From Candidatus Electrothrix rattekaaiensis (lineage in GTDB: Bacteria; Desulfobacterota; Desulfobulbia; Desulfobulbales; Desulfobulbaceae): a stretch of DNA of 64,000 bases. The stretch spans positions 1,148,640 through 1,212,639 of the forward strand of contig JAVQMD010000001.1 of assembly GCA_032595675.1 (NCBI GenBank), read 5' to 3'. Below the pieces are notes generated by a model. That model saw nothing but the letters and a program-made list of their open reading frames with translations, did no database searches and had not been told where the DNA came from. Each line of letters opens with the position of its first letter. Position 1 is the first letter of the stretch. A program made the position numbers and the translations under genes. Below, piece by piece: positions 1-8,141 of this stretch.

Positions 1-339
1 GACGAGGATTTCCGGGTCAACGCGTTCATAGCGGTGGACGATGAAATTTCTAAATTGGACCATCTGGCGAAAGGGTTCTTCGGAAGAGAGAACGCCCAAG
101 CGGACACATTTTTTTACCGCTTCAATGGCACTGGATGCCGGTGCCGTGCCTGCCCCGGAGATGAGCCGATGACAGACATCAATGACGACCTCGACCAGAA
201 TCTGCAAGTCGCGTTCTACAGCCCGACGGACAAGCCAGTCGCTTTGCACTGTATCAAGAGTCACCTTGCCGAGGGATTCAAGCTCGTGCAGGGTTTCTTC
301 CAGTGCTTCAAGTTTTCGGGTGATAACTCCGTTGAGCAT
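1..339 (-). CDS. HepT-like/DUF86 toxin, 3' end outside window
   Basis: The first 113 codons of a leftward gene run off the window edge. The translation begins MLNGVITRKLEALEETLHEL and contains RNFIVHRYERVD, which matches the RX4HXY signature of HepT ribonucleases of type VII toxin-antitoxin systems. In that family the R and H lie in a HEPN-type fold, and the partner MntA adenylylates the tyrosine. The ATG at 337-339 is preceded by a GAGAAGAG ribosome-binding site. The gene starts 9 bp after the histidine kinase stop and could be co-transcribed with it. No MntA nucleotidyltransferase is visible; it may lie beyond position 1. The family call rests on the motif and helical character only. Confidence 0.6.
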   Translation of the reverse strand, partial: MLNGVITRKLEALEETLHELESLGKVTLDTVQSDWLVRRAVERDLQILVEVVIDVCHRLISGAGTAPASSAIEAVKKCVRLGVLSSEEPFRQMVQFRNFIVHRYERVDPEILV

Positions 340-348
340 ACTCTTCTC

Positions 349-1791
349 TCACTCCCCAGGCAACGTAACCGTAAAAGTAGTCCCCACCCCTTCCTCACTC
401 TCAACCGCGATATCCCCACCATGCTGCTCCACAATATTCTTGGTGATAGCCAGTCCCAGTCCAGTACCTCGATTTTTATCAGTAAAGAAGGGGATAAAGA
501 TCTGCTCCAGTTTTTCCGGCGGCATACCGGCTCCGGTGTCGGTGATTGCCAGCGAGATGCCTTTAGGCCCTGTAAAGGTTCGAACCGTTAATTTGCCGCC
601 CTCGGGCATGGCATGGATGGCGTTGAAAACGATATTGAGCAGCACTTGATAAATCTGATCCTCGTCCATAGCGCATTCAGGCAGCTCTGGATCCATTTCA
701 TCAATCAGTTCAATATGTTTATCGCTGAACTCGACGTCCATGAACAAAGCCAAGCGCTGCACAAGGCGATTAAAGGAACCAGATGCCTTGGTCGGGGTTT
801 TAGGTCGGGCAAAGTCGAGAAATTCCCGGACAATACCGTCCAGTCGGGTCGTCTCATCGACAATAATTTGAGAGAGATGTTCATTACCCGGTGCCAGCTT
901 GGCTAACCTCTTGCCGAGGATTTCCGCTGTGGAGCGGACAATACCCAAGGGGTTCTTGATTTCATGGGAAACCGAGGCGATCATCTTGCCCAGCACCGCC
1001 AGTCGTTGGGCCTCGTGCAGCTGTTTTTCTAATTCCCGCCGTTCCTCAGCCCGAGCCTCCATGATCCGGTTGGCCCGAATTACAATGGCACTCAAAACTG
1101 CGAATAAGATGCCCATAACGGTCAAAGAGAGCAGCAGCACCCTGAACTGCAAGGAAACCACCGCTTCAAGATCCTCTGACAGATCTTTGACCACTAGGAT
1201 AACGCCCATAATCTCGCCGGAACGATCACCCACCCGTCGCTCCTGCCGAAAAGGGACATAGGTTTTGAGGGTGCAGAACATGGGGGAAGCACCGGGCAGC
1301 AGATTGAGCATGGACCCATTGGAGATTAACACAGAGGTGCTTTCTCCGGTCAGGGCTTTCTTGTATTCAATACCGCCGATATTCTTTTTGCCCACCAAGG
1401 CTGCATCCGTTGAATACGAGACGATATTTTCACGGGAATCAAAGATGGTCACCGCTTCGATATTCATACCTCGGGTGATGTTATGCACCATCTGATCCAG
1501 CAGTTCAAACTGGGTGTCATCGGAAAGCGCGATACGTCCGAAGCGAATAACTGTGGGAATGACAAAGCTATGAAAAACCTGACGATTCAGGTTCTCGGCA
1601 AACATGCGGGAATAGCTTTCGCTCCGATTCAGCATGGTGTCTCGGGCATTATTGGAAAAACTCCAGGTTAAAACAAAGGAGGCCACCAAGATGACAAAGA
1701 GCGAGGTGAAGGAGAAGTATTTTACTAGGGCAAAGGGCTGTACCCCTCGCTGTTCTTCAGGCTTCCAGGACGGATCAGGTTGTTCGTTCAT
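349..1791 (-). CDS. Membrane sensor histidine kinase
   Basis: A 480-residue two-component sensor. It has a transmembrane helix at about 22-46, an extracytoplasmic sensor region at about 50-210, a second helix at about 216-240, and then a coiled linker. The phosphoacceptor is His276 in the HisKA motif ASVSHEIKNPLG. The HATPase domain carries an N box (NIVFNAIHAMPEGG), a G1 box (DTGAGMP) and a G2 box (GTGLGLAITKN). The arrangement resembles the NtrB/ZraS/AtoS group that usually signals to sigma-54 activators. No response regulator is adjacent inside the window, so the partner and signal are unknown. The ATG at 1789-1791 begins MNEQPDPSWK. Family assignment is firm; ligand is not predictable. 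Confidence 0.88.
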   Translation of the reverse strand: MNEQPDPSWKPEEQRGVQPFALVKYFSFTSLFVILVASFVLTWSFSNNARDTMLNRSESYSRMFAENLNRQVFHSFVIPTVIRFGRIALSDDTQFELLDQMVHNITRGMNIEAVTIFDSRENIVSYSTDAALVGKKNIGGIEYKKALTGESTSVLISNGSMLNLLPGASPMFCTLKTYVPFRQERRVGDRSGEIMGVILVVKDLSEDLEAVVSLQFRVLLLSLTVMGILFAVLSAIVIRANRIMEARAEERRELEKQLHEAQRLAVLGKMIASVSHEIKNPLGIVRSTAEILGKRLAKLAPGNEHLSQIIVDETTRLDGIVREFLDFARPKTPTKASGSFNRLVQRLALFMDVEFSDKHIELIDEMDPELPECAMDEDQIYQVLLNIVFNAIHAMPEGGKLTVRTFTGPKGISLAITDTGAGMPPEKLEQIFIPFFTDKNRGTGLGLAITKNIVEQHGGDIAVESEEGVGTTFTVTLPGE

Positions 1792-1945
1792 AGGAGTCGT
1801 CTGCTACGAGTTCAAGGTAGTGCCTGATTTTTTCATGCTTTCCGGTGAGTAGGATAACGGGATCAGACGGTAATACCAGAATAGTAAACGCTGAGGCGGC
1901 GGATTACCAGTAAAAAGGCTGATAAGGCCTGTTACATGGAAAGGT

Positions 1946-3970
1946 TTACTCTGTCTGCTCTTGTCGTAATTGAACCGGCACAAGCCCGCGCACGGAATTG
2001 GCCACATACAGCTCTTCCGCCTTGAGGAGATCCATCATTCGCAGCACCTGTTCAATCGCCTTGCCCTGTTCAAGGAGCATCCGTCTGTAGGTCCCTGCCA
2101 GTAGGCCGCAATGAGCTGGTGGGGTCAGGAGGGGCTCACCCTTTTTGGGGCGAAGAAAAATATTGGTGATCGCGCCCTCAGTGATTTCTCCGGCTGTATT
2201 GGTGAACAGAATATCGTAGCAGTCCTGCTCTGCGGCTCGCTGAAATTCTCGGGTGTAGAGTTCCCGGCGGGTCGTTTTATGAAAGCGATGGGGATCACGG
2301 GCATCCACCTGCTCTTGGGAAAAGATAACCTGGGCAGGCTCTTTCGAGACAGAATCCGCTACATCAGGCTCAGGTAAGGGCACAGAGCTTATCTCCAGGC
2401 GACCGTCCCGATGAAGCAGCAGGCGGACCCGCCATTGTCCGGCTCCTTCTTTATTTTTTACGTCCACGCTCAGTTCCGCCGCTCTCTTATCTAAACATCC
2501 CCGAATTTCCTCGGGATCATGGCAGAAATGAAAATAGCGGGCAGAGTCTTGCAAGCGCTCCAGATGGTATTCCAAGAGGAAATAACCGTTTTCAGGGTGC
2601 CAGAGCAGGGTTTCGATGAGCTGAAAATCTGCCTTGCTCTTGGTAAGAAAATGGCTCTTGAGTAGGCATTCCTCCCATTCAGCCTCAGCAACCGAGTCCG
2701 CAACAATGCCTGAGCCAATTCCCATTCTCCCCTGTTTCTTACCCAGTTCCAAGGTGCGGATCGGCACATTGAAACAGCTCTGGTCTGGCCCGGTATAGCC
2801 GATGGCCCCGCAGTAGACCCCCCTGGGCTGTTGCTCTAGCTTGCAAATAATCTCCATGGTGCGGATTTTCGGAGCCCCGGTTACTGATCCGCAGGGAAAG
2901 AGGGCCTCAATAAGCCGTCGGAAAGGAAGCGGGCTGGCACCTGCCGCTTTGGGATTCTGTGAATCATGTTGTTTCTGTTGTGTCTTTTGTCGTGCTAACA
3001 CGCCGTGTTGTGCTAATATCCCGTCAATGGTGGAAGTCATTTGCAGGAGGGATTCATAGATCTCCACATCAAAGAGTGAGCGGGGCTGCACTCTGCCTTG
3101 TTTTTTTTCCTGTTTTTCCTGCTCATCCGCATAAAGGAGTCGCCCCAGATCATTACGGAGCAGGTCAACGATCATGACGTTCTCGCTTTGATTTTTCGGA
3201 TCAGAGCGCAGCTCTTCCTGCCGAACCGCATCTTCCGCATTGGTTCTCCCGCGAGACATGGTGCCCTTCATGGGCCTGACCCGAACCTTTTCTCCATCTG
3301 CGGCAAAAAACAGTTCCGGGGAAAAGCTGAGGATGTCTTGCCCTTGATGGCGAATCCAGGCACTGTAGGCCACGGATTGATTGCGGCGCAAGGTCCGATA
3401 CAGGGCGGCAACCGAGCCCTGGAATCGAAAATCAAAATGGAGGGTAAAGTTGACCTGATAGGTGTCGCCTGCCCGGATATAATCCTGGATAGCCTGAATT
3501 GCCCGGATGTACTCCTGGCGGGTGATAGTTGTTTCCAGATCGGTACAGGAGTAAAAGCTGTCCTCCTTTTCTCCAAGATCCCCGAGGGGCCAGCCCAATC
3601 CGTTACTGAATAGCCCGGTTTTATGATCAAAGATGAGCGGATTTTCATAAACGCCAAGTATGGCCAAGGGTTTATCTGCAACAGGAGATTTGGGAAGAAA
3701 CCGACGCAGACAGGGCTCCAAAAGATAACCGAACTCATAAGCCAGCCAGCCAGCAAGGTACTGCCCTTGGGCCCGGGCCTGATCAACCCGATCAAGAAAT
3801 TCAGGCACGGAATCACCGGGTCGGCAGCAGAGATGCGCAGAGGGCTTGCGGAAAAGAAAGGAGCGGTGGTTTTCTTCGCTCAGCCGGGAGCTCTCTAAGA
3901 AGACAAAATCATCCTCTTGTTCCAGTCGGGAGGTGAGGCGACGTATGGTGGTGTCGTTTAAGGGTTTCAT
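1946..3970 (-). CDS. pabB: Aminodeoxychorismate synthase component I fused to 4-amino-4-deoxychorismate lyase (PabB-PabC)
   Basis: A 674-residue fusion covering two steps of p-aminobenzoate/folate synthesis. The N-terminal ~450 residues are a chorismate-binding PabB domain. They contain VRPMKGTMSRG, whose lysine is the catalytic residue typical of PabB rather than TrpE, and FPCGSVTGAPKIRTME. The C-terminal ~220 residues are a class IV PLP-dependent PabC domain, with RFHKTTRRELY (probable PLP lysine) and NTAGEITEGAITNIF. The fusion would convert chorismate to aminodeoxychorismate and then to PABA plus pyruvate. PabA (glutaminase) is not in the window. No strong ribosome-binding site precedes the ATG at 3970. 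About 150 bp separate its stop from the kinase start downstream. Confidence 0.88.
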   Translation of the reverse strand: MKPLNDTTIRRLTSRLEQEDDFVFLESSRLSEENHRSFLFRKPSAHLCCRPGDSVPEFLDRVDQARAQGQYLAGWLAYEFGYLLEPCLRRFLPKSPVADKPLAILGVYENPLIFDHKTGLFSNGLGWPLGDLGEKEDSFYSCTDLETTITRQEYIRAIQAIQDYIRAGDTYQVNFTLHFDFRFQGSVAALYRTLRRNQSVAYSAWIRHQGQDILSFSPELFFAADGEKVRVRPMKGTMSRGRTNAEDAVRQEELRSDPKNQSENVMIVDLLRNDLGRLLYADEQEKQEKKQGRVQPRSLFDVEIYESLLQMTSTIDGILAQHGVLARQKTQQKQHDSQNPKAAGASPLPFRRLIEALFPCGSVTGAPKIRTMEIICKLEQQPRGVYCGAIGYTGPDQSCFNVPIRTLELGKKQGRMGIGSGIVADSVAEAEWEECLLKSHFLTKSKADFQLIETLLWHPENGYFLLEYHLERLQDSARYFHFCHDPEEIRGCLDKRAAELSVDVKNKEGAGQWRVRLLLHRDGRLEISSVPLPEPDVADSVSKEPAQVIFSQEQVDARDPHRFHKTTRRELYTREFQRAAEQDCYDILFTNTAGEITEGAITNIFLRPKKGEPLLTPPAHCGLLAGTYRRMLLEQGKAIEQVLRMMDLLKAEELYVANSVRGLVPVQLRQEQTE

Positions 3971-4219
3971 GCGCAGGATACGGACGGTTCAGGACGGTTT
4001 ATTTTTTATATACGGACAACCGCCTGTTTTCTACTAAGGACTGAAATTCTGTGCAAGGGAATTACACCGTCGGGACCCTTCTAGGCAGGGTTAATCGGAA
4101 CGTGTCGAATTTCAAGTTGCTTTTCCTGATGACGATGGTACTGTTTTGTTGCAGCAGGAGTACGACTGTAATGCACTGTTTATCTTACAGGCTAACTCTC
4201 TCCCTGAGAAGAAGACAAT

Positions 4220-4948
4220 ATGAGAATCTGGGACATCAATCCAGGCTACCTGAACCGCCAAAGCCTGCTCGGTGAGCACCGCGAACTGCACGGTATTGTC
4301 TCCATTATCGTAAATGGCAAAAAGGGCTACTCCAAACACCCGGAGACGCTTAGGTGGGCCGATTACGGATGGGCACTGAAAATGCGCCATGAACTGCTCG
4401 CCGCTGAAATGTCGTTACGAGGCTTTAAGGAAAAAACACCTGTGGTGATATCCTCCAATGAAGGCGTCTTTAATGAAGGGGTTTGGCCGGAAGAGTATAT
4501 TGATGCTCCTCGGGAACAATTCACCCTTCTTGCTGCTAAATATGAAAAAAAAGAACCGGGACGTATTTCTTTTCCCAAAAATAGTCAGCAATTATGGAGT
4601 CAGCATAAATATTCTGTCATGGCCCGTAATGTAAACCTCTATAAAAAGATAGGCAGAGAGGTTGCGAACACTTCTTCAGCCTCTCTAACTGAGGACTTCT
4701 CCGCACTGGCCACCCTGCTCACAGAAACGCTGAGAACAGCCCCGTCACCCGGTGGTATCCGCAATGTGCTCCAACATATGTGGGGCTATGTTTCTGATCA
4801 TGTTCCCGGTTCAGAAAGAAACACGGAGGACTGGTCCTTGAGCAAACTCCTTCAGAGCGTTCAGCAAGGAGCCCTGAAAAATCAAGAACCGTATTTGCTG
4901 GCCTCAACAGCTCTCAGTGAGCTGAAGATATGGATACCTAAAACATAA
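4220..4948 (+). CDS. T4 endonuclease V-like pyrimidine-dimer glycosylase domain fused to DUF1722
   Basis: 242 residues. The N-terminal ~120 residues match the Pyr_excise family: MRIWDINPGYL, GEHRELHG and GYSKHPETLRW. The HREL motif (Arg21-Glu22) aligns with the YREL motif of T4 endonuclease V, where the Glu is catalytic. From about residue 130, KYSVMARNVNLYKKIG and NVLQHMWGYVSDHVP are typical of the DUF1722 (YbgA) domain, which in other bacteria is found next to photolyase or DUF523. The fusion therefore suggests repair of UV-damaged or modified DNA. GAGAAGAAGA precedes the ATG. The helicase hrpB starts 7 bp after its stop, so the two are probably one operon. Function is inferred from motifs. 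Confidence 0.75.
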   Translation: MRIWDINPGYLNRQSLLGEHRELHGIVSIIVNGKKGYSKHPETLRWADYGWALKMRHELLAAEMSLRGFKEKTPVVISSNEGVFNEGVWPEEYIDAPREQFTLLAAKYEKKEPGRISFPKNSQQLWSQHKYSVMARNVNLYKKIGREVANTSSASLTEDFSALATLLTETLRTAPSPGGIRNVLQHMWGYVSDHVPGSERNTEDWSLSKLLQSVQQGALKNQEPYLLASTALSELKIWIPKT

Positions 4949-4955
4949 AAATATT

Positions 4956-7481
4956 TTGTACCTCCCTGATCATCTTCCCGTTTACAAGGTTCTCCCCCAA
5001 CTTGAGCAGGCCTTAGCCGGGAAGGGCCGCGCTGTCCTGACAGCTCCGCCCGGTTCCGGCAAAACTACCTTGGTTCCCCTTTCCTTGCAGGATGCCTCTT
5101 GGCTGCAAGGAAAGAAGATCCTTCTGCTTGAGCCCCGCAGAATCGCGGCCCGACTGGCAGCAGAATACATGAGCAAGCTCTGCCAAGAAAAAGTGGGCAA
5201 CACTGTGGGCTACCAGATTCGCTTTGATCGCCGGATCTCGGCCCGAACCAAGATTGAGGTAGTCACTGAGGGCATTCTTTGTCGCCGTCTCCAGCAGGAT
5301 CCAGAGCTGAACGATATCGGGCTGGTCATTTTTGATGAGTTTCATGAGCGCAGCTTGAACTCGGATCTGGCTTTTACCCTCTGCCTGGATGTGCTTTCCG
5401 GCCTGCGGGAAGATCTCCGCCTTTTGGTTATGTCCGCTACTATGGATGCAGAAGTGGTGAGCACCCTGCTGGATGATGCTCCGATCATTAGCGGGCAAGG
5501 GCGGATGTTTCCGGTACATAAGGAGTATCTTCCGCCCTTGTCGCAATTTGCTTCCAGCCGACCTGATCAGCTGGTGCGAAGTACAAGTCGGGCAATCCGT
5601 CAGGTTCTTGCTCAGGAACAGGGTGACCTGCTCGTCTTTTTGCCCGGTATGGGGGAAATCAGACGGGTGCAGGAGCAGCTTGCTGATGTGGAACAGATTA
5701 TCGTCCGTCCCCTGCACGGCAGCCTGAAACCGGCAGAGCAGGAACTGGCTATTCAGCCTGATGCGGCGGGCAGGCAGCGGGTTATCTTGGCCACCACCAT
5801 TGCCGAGACCAGTGTCACTATTGAGGGAATCACTGCGGTGCTTGATTGCGGCTGGAAGCGGGTGCCTCGTTTTGACAATAATTCCGGGCTGTCACGTTTA
5901 GATACCGTGCGGATTTCCAAGGCCTCAGCAGAACAGCGGGCAGGCAGGGCAGGGCGGCTTGGCCCGGGAACCTGTTATCAGCTCTGGGATAAGGGGGTTG
6001 ATGCAGGGCTCCAGGCCTTTGATCAGCCGGAAATCTCCCAAGCTGATCTGGCCCCGTTGGTTTTGGAATTGGCCAACTGGGGGGTGATTGATCCAGACCA
6101 GCTTTCTTGGCTGACCCCGCCGCCAGCTGCCTCCTTTGCTCAGGGCAAGGAATTGCTCCAGCGATTGGGTGCCTTGGATGCGCAGGGGCGTATCACCGAG
6201 ACAGGGCGAGCAATGGCGGATTTTCCGCTGCATCCCCGCTTGGCCAGAATGCTTTTGCTAGCAGATAACGAAAATCGGCACACTGCCCTTGAGCTGGCAG
6301 CCTTGCTTTCCGAGCCGGATATTTTATCGGGAAATGACAGTGCTGATCTGGAGGATCGGCTCTCTTGCCTGCATCGTTTTCGCACCCAAGGCAGGGCAGC
6401 GGTTCGCGCCTTGGGTGGGCACATGGGAACCTGTGCGCGGGTGGAACAGAGCACCCGGCAGCTGGCCTCTCTGCTTAAAGGGAAATCAGTGCAAAAAGCA
6501 CAGCAACTCTCTGTCGGTGGCCTGCTGGCTCTGGCTTGGCCGGACCGGGTAGCCCTTTGCCGAAGCCACGGAAGCTATAAGCTGGTTTCCGGGCGCGGTG
6601 GCCTTCTCCAACCCCATGATCCTTTGGCTGCTTCGCAATGGTTGGTGGTTCCTTCCCTTGATGCAGGTCGGCAGAATGGTCGGATCTTTCTTGCTGCTCA
6701 GCTTGATCAGGCTGAGATGGAAATCCTGTTTCAGGACGAACTGGCAGAACAGGACGAGGTGCTCTGGGACAGCAAGGCAGAAAGGGTGGTTAGTCGTCGT
6801 GTTGTTCGTCTTGGCCAATTTGGGCAATTACTGGTCAGTGAGCGACCGCTTGCCAATCCTGATCCCACTGCGATCCAGGAGGCTCTGCTCTCGGGAATTC
6901 GGGAGCTAGGTATTGAAACTCTGCCCTGGTCTGCAAAGGCCCGACAGTTGCAGACCCGCTTGCTCTGTCTGCGAGCTTGGCAGCCGGCGGCTGGTTGGCC
7001 AGATCTTTCCGATGCAACCCTGTTGGCTGAGCTGGAGGATTGGTTGCTCCCGTACCTGAGCGGTATCCGCACGATCAAGGGATGTGCCGCATTGAACCTG
7101 GAACAGATCCTCCGCTCTCGCTTAGATTTTCAGCAACAGCAACGCGTTGAAAAGGACGCGCCTCCCCATATTCAGGTACCCAGCGGTTCCCGGATTCGTT
7201 TGGAGTACCGTCCCGGAGAAGCACCGGTTCTGGCTGTTTGCCTTCAGGAGGTCTTTGGCCTAGCTGAAACACCTGCGGTCTGCCAAGGTCGGGTTCAGGT
7301 GGTGCTCCACCTTCTCTCTCCGGCCCGGAGACCGGTACAAATCACCCAGGATTTACGTGGTTTCTGGCAGAGCAGTTATTTTGCCGTGCGCAAAGAAATG
7401 AAGGGCCGTTACCCCAAGCATCATTGGCCCGAGGAGCCTTGGTTGGCTGAGGCCACGGCCCGAATAAAGCGCAAGAAATGA
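4956..7481 (+). CDS. hrpB: ATP-dependent RNA helicase HrpB
   Basis: 841 residues, the normal length for this DEAH-box family. Walker A is APPGSGKTT at residues 30-38. The DEAH variant is FDEFHERSLNSDL, motif III is MSATMD and motif VI is EQRAGRAGR. The HA2 domain and the HrpB-specific C-terminal domain follow. The biochemical role of HrpB is poorly defined in most bacteria. The only start in register is TTG at 4956, and no canonical ribosome-binding site is seen. With the stop of the upstream glycosylase/DUF1722 gene only 7 bp away, translational coupling is likely. The next in-frame Met is deep in the helicase core, so TTG is preferred. Confidence 0.92.
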   Translation: MYLPDHLPVYKVLPQLEQALAGKGRAVLTAPPGSGKTTLVPLSLQDASWLQGKKILLLEPRRIAARLAAEYMSKLCQEKVGNTVGYQIRFDRRISARTKIEVVTEGILCRRLQQDPELNDIGLVIFDEFHERSLNSDLAFTLCLDVLSGLREDLRLLVMSATMDAEVVSTLLDDAPIISGQGRMFPVHKEYLPPLSQFASSRPDQLVRSTSRAIRQVLAQEQGDLLVFLPGMGEIRRVQEQLADVEQIIVRPLHGSLKPAEQELAIQPDAAGRQRVILATTIAETSVTIEGITAVLDCGWKRVPRFDNNSGLSRLDTVRISKASAEQRAGRAGRLGPGTCYQLWDKGVDAGLQAFDQPEISQADLAPLVLELANWGVIDPDQLSWLTPPPAASFAQGKELLQRLGALDAQGRITETGRAMADFPLHPRLARMLLLADNENRHTALELAALLSEPDILSGNDSADLEDRLSCLHRFRTQGRAAVRALGGHMGTCARVEQSTRQLASLLKGKSVQKAQQLSVGGLLALAWPDRVALCRSHGSYKLVSGRGGLLQPHDPLAASQWLVVPSLDAGRQNGRIFLAAQLDQAEMEILFQDELAEQDEVLWDSKAERVVSRRVVRLGQFGQLLVSERPLANPDPTAIQEALLSGIRELGIETLPWSAKARQLQTRLLCLRAWQPAAGWPDLSDATLLAELEDWLLPYLSGIRTIKGCAALNLEQILRSRLDFQQQQRVEKDAPPHIQVPSGSRIRLEYRPGEAPVLAVCLQEVFGLAETPAVCQGRVQVVLHLLSPARRPVQITQDLRGFWQSSYFAVRKEMKGRYPKHHWPEEPWLAEATARIKRKK

Positions 7482-7723
7482 TTCTTCTGTAGATTCTTCC
7501 AACCTTTGCAATTGCAACAGGGATGAATGAAGAAAACCTGTTCACTCTCTTTTGATTCTCTCTCTCCTTTGATCCTCTCTCCTTTTTTCGCCCAATAGTC
7601 CTTTGTTGAATATGTTTTTTATGTAATATCATCAAAATAGCATTATATTTTTTGCTTACAGTAACACGGTGTGGTATTGTTTTTATATATAGTAATAATT
7701 ATCATGTAAGGGGAAAGGGGGCG

Positions 7724-7969
7724 ATGAAAATTATTCGTATCAGTGAATTGTACTTGATGAGCGAGAGTGTTAATACCATTAAGGAAATGTTTAATCGAAT
7801 AGTGCGTTTCTACGTGGATACAGAAAAGCCGGTCATTATCATAACAGGCTACGTTCAACGGACAATGAATAAGAAGGAGAGCGATCAGGTGAAGGCGGCC
7901 TTGGAGATATTAGAAAGGCACCAGTTTGGCTTTATCCGAATAACCGAATCGTTTTTTGATGAATTTTAA
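7724..7969 (+). CDS. Small hypothetical protein, 81 aa
   Basis: Not recognised. The chosen ATG at 7724 follows a purine-rich GGGGAAAGGGGGCG stretch, and the protein starts MKIIRISELYLMSESV. It is a soluble alpha/beta-looking polypeptide with a central beta-type stretch (KPVIIITGYVQ), a charged helix and an acidic end (SFFDEF). There is no signal peptide and no Cys. The 240 bp upstream are AT-rich and could hold its promoter. The flanking genes (hrpB and the EF-G paralogue, which converges on it) give no functional hint. Coding status is supported by the ribosome-binding site and codon pattern. Confidence 0.5.
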   Translation: MKIIRISELYLMSESVNTIKEMFNRIVRFYVDTEKPVIIITGYVQRTMNKKESDQVKAALEILERHQFGFIRITESFFDEF

Positions 7970-8141
7970 TTTGTTACACCCTGTGGTTGAGAACAGAAAA
8001 TATCTTATTGCCGGGCAAGCTGTATCGAGGTAAGCATTCACTCCAGCAGTATGGATTTCCTGGAGCGAGGGGGGAGGGGCATCCCAAAGCAGGCGATAAG
8101 AGAGAAGTCGAACCTGCTCCGGGAAAAGAGACAGGAAGGGA

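Noticed and set aside
1804-2007. 67-codon minus-strand ORF between the kinase and pabBC
   Set aside because: It overlaps the pabBC 3' end and shows no ribosome-binding site or domain.
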